From positions 1 through 32,573 of the IMG/VR virus record IMGVR_UViG_3300009507_003477: a stretch of DNA of 32,573 nucleotides; one strand, 5' to 3'. The notes beneath the pieces were generated by a model, which worked only from the letters and a program-made list of their open reading frames with translations, ran no database searches and had not been told where the DNA came from. This stretch comes from a virus. Below are positions 18,298 through 26,259 of this stretch, in pieces; the stretch's first letter is position 1; every line of letters begins with the position of its first letter. The position numbers and the translations under genes are program-made.

Positions 18298-18754
18298 AGG
18301 TCATCCAATAACAGAACTATCAGATATGCCAGAGGGAACTTTTGGTTTTATCTACAAAATAACAAATGGAAAAACTGATGAATACTACATTGGAAAGAAA
18401 CAAGTAGTATCAATTAGAAAACGTAAGTTCGGAAAACGAGAAATAGCAGCATTAGAAGATAAAAGAATGAAAAAATATGAGATGGTTCATAAAGAATCAG
18501 ATTGGAAAGAGTATCGTTCATCTAATAACGTTGTTAAAGGTTGGTTTGAAGAAAACGAAAGATTGTTAAAAGAAGATAATAGGGATGATATCAATGATAG
18601 ATTGGAATTAAGAATTCTTAGATTTTGTTCTAGTAAGAAATCCCTTACATATTATGAACTGCAAGAACAATTCTCACACGATGTCCTAGCAGATGAATTA
18701 TCACTAAATGATAACCTTTTAGGAAAGTTTTTTAGAAAAGATTTGGAAAATTAA
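18260..18754 (+). CDS. GIY-YIG-like nuclease-family protein, up to 164 aa
   Basis: A GIY-YIG core is visible: G29-F-I-Y32-KITN, then EYYIGKK (41-47). It is followed by a basic segment (SIRKRKFGKREIAALEDKR) and 'ESDWKEYRSSNNVV', a pattern common in phage-encoded GIY-YIG proteins related to Seg/Mob-type endonucleases. Near the C-terminus, 'FCSSKKSLTYYELQEQFSHD' resembles the acidic motif region that holds the catalytic Glu. The long form overlaps the sulfotransferase by 38 bases. An ATG at 18281 (MIWTYKGHPITE...) would give a 157-residue protein that starts closer to the conserved core and is perhaps the true start. It could be a free-standing homing endonuclease or a genuine phage nuclease; the neighbours do not decide this. 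Confidence 0.65.
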   Translation: MISKFLTMIWTYKGHPITELSDMPEGTFGFIYKITNGKTDEYYIGKKQVVSIRKRKFGKREIAALEDKRMKKYEMVHKESDWKEYRSSNNVVKGWFEENERLLKEDNRDDINDRLELRILRFCSSKKSLTYYELQEQFSHDVLADELSLNDNLLGKFFRKDLEN

Positions 18755-18773
18755 ATTATTTTTCGTATATTTG
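18742..18773 (+). promoter_or_regulatory. Bacteroidota-type promoter (TTTG-N20-TATATTTG), copy 1
   Basis: TTTG at 18742-18745 and TATATTTG at 18766-18773 are separated by 20 bases and match the Bacteroidota primary-sigma consensus (-33 TTTG/TTG, -7 TAnnTTTG). It overlaps the end of the GIY-YIG gene and lies about 28 bases before the ATG at 18802. The flanks are nearly the same as in the second copy near 19953 (TTTGGAAAATT ... TTCGTATATTTGTA). Confidence 0.75.
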
Positions 18774-18801
18774 TATGTAACCCTTATAATATAAACTAAT
18801 T

Positions 18802-19971
18802 ATGCAGTTTTATTGTTATAATTTTAAATCCTTTACACCTTTGGTTTATGACCTATTGGATATACTTGGATTATCTACTGTTGAAGAATTAATTGATGAA
18901 GAAATACCAGAAGGTTCTTTCTTTATAACTTCATTTAATGAATTTAAAAACAACGCAGAACCAATAAAACGTATATTTTTAAAAAATCCTAATAAAAAGA
19001 TAATTGTAGATTGTAGTCAAGAAGGAAATCCAGATATTGGAGAGTATGATATCATACTTGATTATTTTACAGAAAATTTATTACTTACAGATAATATTGT
19101 TTTTTTAACAAATAATTCTATAATAGATAAATTTAAAACAGTTGAATTTAGAAAATATAAATTCAATATACTTCATTATCCTGGCTTTTTTAATTCTTTT
19201 AACAAAGCTGAGTATTCAAATAAAAAATTAATAGAAAAAACAAACTTTATCGCAGGTAACCCAATAAATTCACCAGATGACGATATAATAAAATATAGAA
19301 CAAAAAAACCACAAACTGATTTTCTAATACTTAATAAATCAGTAAAAGAGTTTAAATTAAAGTTTTTAGAAAAGATTTGGTCTAATAATTTTTTTAAAAA
19401 ATACAAACTAAGATATACGTTAGTTGACTTAATAAACATTGAGTTTTTCAAATTTAATATAGATTTTAGAAGAGAATTATTTGGAGACCTTGGAGATAAT
19501 ACAGTAAAAACACTACCAAACGAATATCCAATTAATAAAAACCTAAAAGTTGGGATTGATGGTGTAAAAGTTAAATGGTTATTTGATTCAAAAGTAAATA
19601 TAATTGTTGAAAGTATATACAAACAACCAGAACAAAGATTTTCAGATGTAGTACATATATCAGAAAAAACATGGAGATGTCTAGCATATGGAGTTCCTTT
19701 TGTTGTAGTATCTACAAAAAATACTCTAAAATATATTAATGATTATGGTTTTAAAACATTTAATGTTTGTATTGATGAAAACTATGATACACTATCAGAT
19801 TCAGAGAGAATGCAAGCAGTATCTGATGCAGCAGAAGAGTTATTATCTAAATGGGATGATAATAAAATAGAAAAAATATGTAATTTTAATAGAGATTTGT
19901 ACAAAAATAAAAAACATAAAAGAAAATGGCTTGAAACAAATTTCTTAAATTATTTGGAAAATTGGAAATAA
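18802..19971 (+). CDS. Glycosyltransferase-like protein (GT10/fucosyltransferase-type C-terminus), 389 aa
   Basis: The C-terminal third holds SEKTWRCLAYGVPFVVVST (from residue 287). This corresponds to the (T/S)EK-hydrophobic-G-x-P-(F/V) motif of the sugar-nucleotide-binding half of GT-B enzymes such as alpha-1,3-fucosyltransferases. Before it are alternating beta/alpha segments, and after it 'KYINDYGFKTF' and a helical, Lys-rich end. The protein encoded at 20943 has the same length and its matching SEKLW also at residue 287, so both belong to one family. No membrane segment is seen. It is transcribed from its own host-type promoter. It is probably an enzyme decorating a glycan on virion or host surface, with substrate unknown. 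The N-terminal half is not recognisable. Confidence 0.55.
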   Translation: MQFYCYNFKSFTPLVYDLLDILGLSTVEELIDEEIPEGSFFITSFNEFKNNAEPIKRIFLKNPNKKIIVDCSQEGNPDIGEYDIILDYFTENLLLTDNIVFLTNNSIIDKFKTVEFRKYKFNILHYPGFFNSFNKAEYSNKKLIEKTNFIAGNPINSPDDDIIKYRTKKPQTDFLILNKSVKEFKLKFLEKIWSNNFFKKYKLRYTLVDLINIEFFKFNIDFRRELFGDLGDNTVKTLPNEYPINKNLKVGIDGVKVKWLFDSKVNIIVESIYKQPEQRFSDVVHISEKTWRCLAYGVPFVVVSTKNTLKYINDYGFKTFNVCIDENYDTLSDSERMQAVSDAAEELLSKWDDNKIEKICNFNRDLYKNKKHKRKWLETNFLNYLENWK

Positions 19972-19984
19972 TTTCGTATATTTG
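19953..19984 (+). promoter_or_regulatory. Bacteroidota-type promoter (TTTG-N20-TATATTTG), copy 2
   Basis: TTTG 19953-19956 and TATATTTG 19977-19984 have the same 20-base spacing as the first copy and an almost identical context. It lies over the 3' end of the GT-like gene, 20 bases before the ATG at 20005, and would drive the coupled operon primase, GT-like, SGNH and SbcDC. Confidence 0.75.
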
Positions 19985-20004
19985 TAGAGTTTAAAGTAGT
20001 AACC

Positions 20005-20946
20005 ATGCTTTCACACCACGAAAAACAATCAGTTATAAACATATTAGATGATGTCTTAGGACCAGGTACATCCATGAAAGGGGATGAACAAGCACACTAT
20101 TGCCCATTCTGTCATCATCACAAGAAAAAGTTACAGATAAACTTACAAAGTCAAAAGTGGCATTGTTGGGTTTGTGATTCTAAGGGAAAACGAATCCAAA
20201 GTTTACTTAGAAGATTGCACGTAGATTCTCGTAAGTTAAAAAAGATATATGAGGTTTATGGTGATGATTATGTTGTATATAGTAATAATACCGAAGAAGA
20301 AAAGGTAGAGTTAAGGTTACCGAGTGAGTTTCAATCACTTCTAATAGAACCAAAGGGTATTAACCCATTGTTCAGAAAGGTGAAAGAATATGCAAGAAAA
20401 CGAGGTATTAGCGAAGGGGATATTAAACGCTATAATATTGGTTATTGTGATGGTGGCCATTATGCCAATCGTATTATTATTCCAAGTTATGATAGCGATA
20501 ATAGACTCAATTACTTCATCGCACGTTCTGTATTCGATGAAGAAACGTTTAAGTATAAGAATCCGCCGGTTTCGAAAAACGTTATCATGTTTGAGAATCA
20601 AATAAATTGGGATGAACCCATTACTTTAGTAGAGGGAGTATTTGATGCAATGGCTGTGAAGAGAAATGCAATCCCGCTACTTGGTAAATTTGTACCAAAA
20701 AAATTAAATGATACTATATACGAAAAAGAAGTTAAAAGTATTAATATTTTATTAGATGAAGATGCACAACAACAAGCATTATATTATACAGTTCAATATC
20801 AGAATCAAGGAATCGATACAAAAAATATAAAACCCACAGATAAAGATGCATCTGATATGGGGTTCTCTGAAGTGAACACTAAATTAAAAGAATCCGAAGA
20901 GACTGGGTTTGGTGATATTATTTCACAAAAATTAAAAGGGTTATGA
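20005..20946 (+). CDS. gp61: DNA primase (CHC2 zinc finger plus Toprim), T4 gp61/DnaG type, 313 aa
   Basis: It makes RNA primers for lagging-strand replication with the phage helicase. The N-terminal zinc finger is complete, with C33-PF-C36 and C54-WV-C57 (AHYCPFCHHHKKKLQ ... WHCWVCD). The Toprim catalytic fold follows: E210 in LVEGVFDA and the D251-E-D253 pair in ILLDEDA, with 'KYARKRGISEGDIKRYNIGY'-type RNA-polymerase-domain helices before it (about 125-152). At 313 residues it is slightly shorter than T4 gp61 (342) and far shorter than bacterial DnaG, lacking a helicase-interaction domain of DnaG size. It is the first gene of a host-promoter operon; its stop overlaps the next start (ATGA). 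Confidence 0.9.
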   Translation: MLSHHEKQSVINILDDVLGPGTSMKGDEQAHYCPFCHHHKKKLQINLQSQKWHCWVCDSKGKRIQSLLRRLHVDSRKLKKIYEVYGDDYVVYSNNTEEEKVELRLPSEFQSLLIEPKGINPLFRKVKEYARKRGISEGDIKRYNIGYCDGGHYANRIIIPSYDSDNRLNYFIARSVFDEETFKYKNPPVSKNVIMFENQINWDEPITLVEGVFDAMAVKRNAIPLLGKFVPKKLNDTIYEKEVKSINILLDEDAQQQALYYTVQYQNQGIDTKNIKPTDKDASDMGFSEVNTKLKESEETGFGDIISQKLKGL

Positions 20947-22118
20947 TAAAGTATTTTGGTGGAGAATATTCTATTAATAAAAAAGAATCTCAATTAAAGT
21001 GTACAAAAGATATACTAGATACATTGTATATTCCATATGTTCATGTTGCGGAGTGTAAACCATCACATGAATGGAATATACAAGAAGTTATAAGAAATCA
21101 TAAAGATTCCTTAACAAAAGATGATTTAATTGTTTTTGACCATTTTTCAAACTACGATGCAACTAATAGTGATTACGATAAAATATTACATGAATTTAAA
21201 GATTTATCATTTTTAATTTTTTGTTACGATATTGTAAGTAAAATTACTGAAGATGATTTGTATTACAAAGTTACTAAAAAAAATTATAGAGTTGTTACTC
21301 CATGTGTATTTAATACATCTGCAGATTCGTTTAACTACTATGCGTGGAATTATTCTAAATCAAGTGATTTACAAGTATCAAAATATTTATTTGATTCATT
21401 TAGTGATAATCTAAAATATAAAAAATTTATAGCACCATTTGGGTTTTTAAGATGGGATAGGTTTTTAACATACCAATCTCTTATAAAAAATAATAATTTA
21501 AACGATGGGTGGGTTTCTTTTTCAATGAAACATAACTATGGTGAAGAACATTGGAATTTTCTACATGACCAAATATTAGGATTTGGTGCATTTGATGAGA
21601 TAGATAACAAACTTCTTGAAGAAACTAAAAATAAAATTCCTTTTAGTTTTGATAGAAATAGAAATGAAGAATACATAAAAAAATATTCAAAATATAGTTT
21701 TACAAATAAAAATTCAAGATTAGAATTACTTCATAGACACAATAGTTATGTGGGTATTGTAAATGATACACAAGTAGAAAACAAAATTCCCTTTTATACA
21801 TCTGAAAAATTGTGGAAACCTTTTTTAACTTTTCAATTTCCATTTATAATTGGAAATAGTTTTACTTATAAATTTTTAAAAAATCTTGATTTTGATTTAT
21901 TTGATGATATTTTCGAAATGGATATGAGCGATACATTAAATACAGTAGATTTGGTAAAATTACAATTAGAATGCTTAAATAAATTTTTATCAAAAGATAA
22001 ATTAGAAATACATAAAATTTATCAAAAAAATAAAATAAGATTAATTCATAATTTTAATAAAATGGAAGAGTATGGAAAAAACCAAGAATCACATTTAAAA
22101 ACATTTTTATATGAATAG
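20943..22118 (+). CDS. Glycosyltransferase-like protein, second member of the family, 391 aa
   Basis: It starts within the primase stop (ATGA overlap), so it is translationally coupled to it. SEKLWKPFLTFQFPFIIGN begins at residue 287, aligned in position and spacing with SEKTWRCLAYGVPFVV in the 389-residue protein. After it come TYKFLKNLDFDLFDD and a helical end. This fits the donor-binding half of GT10-type or related GT-B enzymes, where the SEK/TEK Lys contacts the nucleotide sugar. The N-terminal half is not recognised, and overall identity between the two proteins is low by eye. The gene appears more AT-rich than the adjacent primase, suggesting separate acquisition. Alternative: a phage-specific protein with this fold but a different donor. 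Confidence 0.55.
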   Translation: MIKYFGGEYSINKKESQLKCTKDILDTLYIPYVHVAECKPSHEWNIQEVIRNHKDSLTKDDLIVFDHFSNYDATNSDYDKILHEFKDLSFLIFCYDIVSKITEDDLYYKVTKKNYRVVTPCVFNTSADSFNYYAWNYSKSSDLQVSKYLFDSFSDNLKYKKFIAPFGFLRWDRFLTYQSLIKNNNLNDGWVSFSMKHNYGEEHWNFLHDQILGFGAFDEIDNKLLEETKNKIPFSFDRNRNEEYIKKYSKYSFTNKNSRLELLHRHNSYVGIVNDTQVENKIPFYTSEKLWKPFLTFQFPFIIGNSFTYKFLKNLDFDLFDDIFEMDMSDTLNTVDLVKLQLECLNKFLSKDKLEIHKIYQKNKIRLIHNFNKMEEYGKNQESHLKTFLYE

Positions 22119-22890
22119 ATTAGTATCCTATGGATGTTCGTGGACAGAGGGTGAAGGGGCAGATGTTTCTATTGAATCAACATTATCTCCAAATGAAAAA
22201 AGAATATTCAGAAATGAAAATTCCTGGCCTAAATTTCTTTCTGATAAATTGAATATTCCAAAATATCTAAATAGAGGTATTAGCGGAAATTCAAACAGAA
22301 AAATGTTTAATGATATAGTTAAAGATATTGAGAATGGAAATGTAACATCTGATGATTTTGTTTGTGTAATGTTTTCATCTTCACTAAGAGATTATGTACC
22401 TTACTTACCAGATGGTGAGTGGATATCTTGGTCTGTAAAACATTTATTAGAAACGCCTGATAGATTTTATAACTCATATGATGAACATGGGGTTTCCTCA
22501 AAATTTAATAACTTTTTAACAAAATATAAAAAATTCTTCGTTACAGAATTATTTACTCAAGATTATTATAATATAACAAATCAAAACTATATTATTTTTT
22601 TACAAAAATTATTTAGACATTACAACATAAAATATGTTATGATGGAATCTTTTGAAAAAATGGTTCAACCTCCTCTTAAAAATGATTTTACAAATCAAAT
22701 AGATAAATCTACTATCTATGGTGGTTTAAATTTTACTTTTAGAGAATTGTTAAATATGACAAACAGAAAAGATATTTGGGAACATTTAGAAAGGCATGAT
22801 ACTCGTGCCACCCAACATCCAAACAAAGAAGGATATACAATAATTGCAAGTGAACTTTATTCGTTCATTAAAGAAAACAAAATTTTATGA
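22111..22890 (+). CDS. SGNH/GDSL-hydrolase-like protein, 259 aa
   Basis: The N-terminus RLVSYGCSWTEGEG (residues 3-16) matches block I of SGNH hydrolases with nucleophile Ser10. NRGISGNSN nearby supplies the block II Gly and block III Asn. Near the end, DTRATQHPNKEGY provides the block V His (H236), but the usual Asp three residues before it is Ala; the nearest Asp is D230. Such proteins act as esterases, acetyl-transferases or deacetylases on glycans. The start overlaps the previous gene by eight bases and its stop overlaps SbcDC by four, so it is tightly coupled in the replication operon. Activity is likely but uncertain because of the shifted Asp. Confidence 0.7.
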   Translation: MNRLVSYGCSWTEGEGADVSIESTLSPNEKRIFRNENSWPKFLSDKLNIPKYLNRGISGNSNRKMFNDIVKDIENGNVTSDDFVCVMFSSSLRDYVPYLPDGEWISWSVKHLLETPDRFYNSYDEHGVSSKFNNFLTKYKKFFVTELFTQDYYNITNQNYIIFLQKLFRHYNIKYVMMESFEKMVQPPLKNDFTNQIDKSTIYGGLNFTFRELLNMTNRKDIWEHLERHDTRATQHPNKEGYTIIASELYSFIKENKIL

Positions 22891-25800
22891 TTATAAATAA
22901 GATTTATCATCTTGCGGATTTACATATTAGAAATCTGCAAAGACATAAAGAATACAGATTAGTATTTAAGAAATTTTTAAAACAAGTAAAAGAAGATAAA
23001 ATAGAAGATTCTATTATTTATCTTGCGGGTGATATTGCTCATGCTAAAACAGAGATGTCACCAGAACTAGTACAAGAAATAAGTTGGTTCTTAACAGAAT
23101 GTGCTAAGTTGCGTGAAACTGTATTGATTACAGGTAATCACGATTGTAATTTAAATAATTCACATAGATTAGATGTACTTACACCAATTATTGAAAATCT
23201 TAAAAACGATAGGATTCATTATCTTAAAGATACTGGAGTTTATAATCTTCATAATCTTACTCTTGTTCCTTATTCCATTATGGATGATAAGGAAAACTGG
23301 CCGAAGGGAAAAGATGTAGACGGAGAAAATAAAATAGTTTTATTTCATGGACCAGTAAACAAAGCACAGACCGATATCGGTTATACTGTATCATCCAATT
23401 CATTTAAAGTAGATATGTTTGATGGATATGATATGGCTCTCTTAGGAGATATACACAAAAGACAGACATTTGGAGAAGGATATGAGTGGGTTGCCTACGC
23501 AGGTTCGATGATTCAACAGAATCATGGAGAACTACTCGAAAATCATGGTTACTTATTGTGGGATGTTCCCACTCGAACCTTCACCGAACATCATCTACAT
23601 AACGATTATGGATTCTTAACTGTTGATGTAGTAGATGGCGAAATACCACAATGGGTATATGATGAGGTTGGAACTAAACTTCCAAGGTATCCAAGATTAA
23701 GATTAAGGTTCACCAATACTGAACCAAGTGATATGAAACGAAAAATAACTGAACTAAAGAAGTTATTTAAAGTTGCTGAAGTTACTGTAACAAGAACCGA
23801 TACAATAGGACAATTAAAGACAAATCAAAAGGTAAACAAAAACATTGTTGGTGATGTAAAAGATACAACTTTCCAAAATTCTCTAATACGAGATTACTTA
23901 GAAAGACAGTATCTATTAGAAGCAGAAGAATTAGATAAGATACAAGATATCAATTCAGAACTTAATACACAAATAGATACCTCTGAAATTGCTGGCAACA
24001 TTCTTTGGACACCAAAACAATTTAACTTTTCTAATATGTTCTCCTATGGGGAAGATAATCTTATCAGATTCGATAACGCAAGAGGTATCATGGGTATCTT
24101 TGCTCCTAACGCATCAGGTAAATCATCTATGTGGGATGCACTCTCATTCTGTATCTACGATAGAACATCTCGTACAAACGTTTCTAAGAACGTTTTAAAC
24201 AATCGTAAAGATAACTTTTATTGTAAGTTTAACTTTGAGATAGATGGGGTAGATTACTTTATAGAACGAACTGCTAAGTGGACAAGAAAGAAAACCAATC
24301 TCAAGGTAGATGTATCTTTTTGGAAAGAAGATGGTGGTGTAATCGAATCACTTAATGGAGAACAACGAAGAGAAACTAATAAGAACATTGAAAAATACTT
24401 AGGTAAGTTTGAGGATTTCGTTTTAACTGCCCTTTCCCTACAAGGAAACAACGCACTATTCATTGATAAATCACAATCGGAACGTAAGGAGATATTATCT
24501 CAATTCATTGGAGTAGATATATTTGATAAACTATATCAAAAGGCATCTGATGAAAATAGGGATAATGCAACACTTATCAGAAAATTCAAGTCTGATGATT
24601 TTACTCAAAAACTAGCAGACATCGACACTGAATTAAAAACCGACAAGAATGAGTACAAACTTTTAGAGATGTCTCAAAAAGCCTTGAAGGAAGAAGATGA
24701 TATCCTTAATAGACAAATTATTAAGTTAAATGAAAAGATAGTAAAGTTAAATTCTGATAGCGGGGTTTCAATCGAGGAATTAGAAAAAAGATTGAAAAAC
24801 CTCGAAACGAAGGTAGGAGGACTCGAAACAACAAAAGGTTCTTTACAAGATAGGATAACCTTTAGAGAAGAACAACAAATTGTATTAGAAGAGATATTAG
24901 ATAAATTTGATGAAGAAGATTTAGAAGAGGGAATAAATACATTAACTAGCCTTAAAACAAATATTGGTACTATTGAAGGTGAAATTGATAAAATCAATAT
25001 TAAAAAAGATTCTTTATATGAACGAAAAGAACATTTAGATTCTCACAAATATAATGAAAATTGTGATATCTGTATCGAAAATTCACAAACAATATTAGAA
25101 CAAAAGGATAGTGTTAACTCTAAAATAAAAGAAATAGAAAGTAATCTACAAGAGGTTGAGAAAGAAAAATTAGATTTGAGTATTGAGATTGATTCTCTAA
25201 AGGGATATGCGGATGAATGGGATAAATACAAAGATGCTAAAGATAAGGAAGATAAATTAGATAGAGAAATTTATCAACTTATTAACAAGTTATCAACAAC
25301 AGAAACCGAAGAAATTCGTTTAGATACTCAAGTTACACAACAAACGCAACTAATTGATGAGTATTACAAGAATGAAAAACAAATTCAGAAGAATAAAGAG
25401 ATACGAAATCAGATTACTGATGTAAGACAAAAACAATCAGGCGTAAAGGATGAATTAAAGAGAATCAATAGTGATGTTCTTAAATTAAATGGGAAGATAT
25501 CTGCTCTTCAAAATCAAAAAGAAACGATTGAAGATAGAATCCAAGAAGTAAAAGATTTAGAAGAACAATCTAAGTTGTTTGATTTTTACTTAAATGCACT
25601 TGGTAAAGATGGTGTATCATATGAATTGATTGAGAAATCTTTACCAATGATTGAAGGTGAGGTAAACAATATCCTTGCACAAATCGTAGAGTTTGGAATG
25701 CAGTTAGAGATTGATGGTAGAAATATTAATGCATATCTTGTGTATGGAGACCAAAGATGGAGTTTGGAAATGTGTAGTGGAATGGAAAGATTCATTAGTG

Positions 25801-26045
25801 GTTTAGCAATCAGAGTTGCTCTAATAAATGTATGTAACCTTCCAAGACCTAATTTCCTTGTGATAGATGAAGGATTTGGTACATTAGATAGTGAAAACCT
25901 ACAATCCCTCTTTATGTTGTTTACATACCTTAAAACACAGTTTGATTTCGTTATGGTAATATCACACATCGACTCGATGAGAGATGTTGTAGATGGATTA
26001 ATTGAAATTAAAAAGGTAAATGGATTTTCAAATGTTAAGTTCTAA
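22887..26045 (+). CDS. gp47-gp46: Fused SbcD-SbcC (T4 gp47-gp46) recombination nuclease/ATPase, 1052 aa
   Basis: One continuous frame contains both subunits of the Mre11-Rad50 type complex, which processes double-strand ends for recombination-dependent replication and repair. Residues 1-~330 are Mre11/SbcD/gp47: D11-L-H13, GD49, GN84-H85-D86, FH154G and GDIH190. Residues ~380-1052 are Rad50/SbcC/gp46: Walker A APNASGKS (406-413), coiled coils, a zinc hook C726-DI-C729, ABC signature SGMER (964-968), and Walker B FLVIDEGFGTLD with D994/E995. The junction (~330-385) is helical and charged. All catalytic motifs of both halves look intact. T4 and bacteria normally encode the two proteins separately. 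Its start overlaps the SGNH gene by four bases and its end overlaps the minus-strand RHH gene by 11. Confidence 0.9.
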   Translation: MIINKIYHLADLHIRNLQRHKEYRLVFKKFLKQVKEDKIEDSIIYLAGDIAHAKTEMSPELVQEISWFLTECAKLRETVLITGNHDCNLNNSHRLDVLTPIIENLKNDRIHYLKDTGVYNLHNLTLVPYSIMDDKENWPKGKDVDGENKIVLFHGPVNKAQTDIGYTVSSNSFKVDMFDGYDMALLGDIHKRQTFGEGYEWVAYAGSMIQQNHGELLENHGYLLWDVPTRTFTEHHLHNDYGFLTVDVVDGEIPQWVYDEVGTKLPRYPRLRLRFTNTEPSDMKRKITELKKLFKVAEVTVTRTDTIGQLKTNQKVNKNIVGDVKDTTFQNSLIRDYLERQYLLEAEELDKIQDINSELNTQIDTSEIAGNILWTPKQFNFSNMFSYGEDNLIRFDNARGIMGIFAPNASGKSSMWDALSFCIYDRTSRTNVSKNVLNNRKDNFYCKFNFEIDGVDYFIERTAKWTRKKTNLKVDVSFWKEDGGVIESLNGEQRRETNKNIEKYLGKFEDFVLTALSLQGNNALFIDKSQSERKEILSQFIGVDIFDKLYQKASDENRDNATLIRKFKSDDFTQKLADIDTELKTDKNEYKLLEMSQKALKEEDDILNRQIIKLNEKIVKLNSDSGVSIEELEKRLKNLETKVGGLETTKGSLQDRITFREEQQIVLEEILDKFDEEDLEEGINTLTSLKTNIGTIEGEIDKINIKKDSLYERKEHLDSHKYNENCDICIENSQTILEQKDSVNSKIKEIESNLQEVEKEKLDLSIEIDSLKGYADEWDKYKDAKDKEDKLDREIYQLINKLSTTETEEIRLDTQVTQQTQLIDEYYKNEKQIQKNKEIRNQITDVRQKQSGVKDELKRINSDVLKLNGKISALQNQKETIEDRIQEVKDLEEQSKLFDFYLNALGKDGVSYELIEKSLPMIEGEVNNILAQIVEFGMQLEIDGRNINAYLVYGDQRWSLEMCSGMERFISGLAIRVALINVCNLPRPNFLVIDEGFGTLDSENLQSLFMLFTYLKTQFDFVMVISHIDSMRDVVDGLIEIKKVNGFSNVKF

Positions 26046-26196
26046 CCTTTAAAATATTCTGAGGTTTTGGTGTACCCACTTTCTGTTTAATCAGAGTTTC
26101 AACCAAACCACTTAATTTATACCCATGTTCCTTGCAATACCCTTGTAAGAGTTCATGGGTTTCTTTTTTTATCTGTATTGTAGTATATTTTCTCAT
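26035..26196 (-). CDS. Ribbon-helix-helix DNA-binding protein, 53 aa
   Basis: The only minus-strand gene I can support. The reverse strand reads MRKYTTIQIKKETHELLQGY..., a classic RHH/CopG-Arc layout: N-terminal beta strand with alternating residues (KYTTIQI), helix 1 (KETHELLQGYCKEHG), a turn, and helix 2 (SGLVETLIKQKV), then a basic tail. RHH proteins bind DNA as dimers through the strand. It converges on SbcDC (11-base overlap) and diverges from the giant fibre gene. Its ATG is 26 bases from a reverse ATATTTATA copy, and an AGAAAG lies about nine bases upstream. It could repress its own and the divergent promoter, where the two ATATTTATA sites form an inverted repeat; this is inferred. Confidence 0.75.
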   Translation of the reverse strand: MRKYTTIQIKKETHELLQGYCKEHGYKLSGLVETLIKQKVGTPKPQNILKVRT

Positions 26197-26222
26197 TCTA
26201 TAACTTTCTATGTATTTCTATA

Positions 26223-26231
26223 TATAAATAT
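26223..26231 (-). promoter_or_regulatory. ATATTTATA putative late promoter element on the minus strand (copy 6)
   Basis: Reads TATAAATAT on the plus strand, so ATATTTATA in the sense direction of the RHH gene, ending 26 bases before its ATG. It keeps the same orientation to its gene as the forward copies, which argues that the motif is directional. Confidence 0.6.
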
Positions 26232-26250
26232 TCAATAACTATTTTGTACG

Positions 26251-26259
26251 ATATTTATA
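26251..26259 (+). promoter_or_regulatory. ATATTTATA putative late promoter element (copy 7)
   Basis: Exact nonamer 22 bases before the ATG of the giant fibre gene. With the minus-strand copy it forms an inverted repeat whose arms are 19 bases apart, so this 85-base gap could hold a divergent promoter pair and possibly an RHH operator. Confidence 0.65.

Noticed and set aside
19176-19622. Minus-strand open frame of 148 residues
   Set aside because: Antisense shadow of the GT-like gene; Phe/Leu/Ser-rich translation typical of the reverse of Lys/Glu/Asn-rich AT codons, with no start signals.
25586-25969. Minus-strand open frame of 127 residues in SbcC
   Set aside because: It covers the SbcC signature and Walker B coding region in antisense; no independent support.
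26223-26230. TATAAATA on the plus strand as a classical T4 late promoter for the giant fibre gene
   Set aside because: It would be about 52 bases from the start, and none of the other forward units has TATAAATA in the sense orientation. Reading it as the minus-strand ATATTTATA for the RHH gene fits all seven cases.
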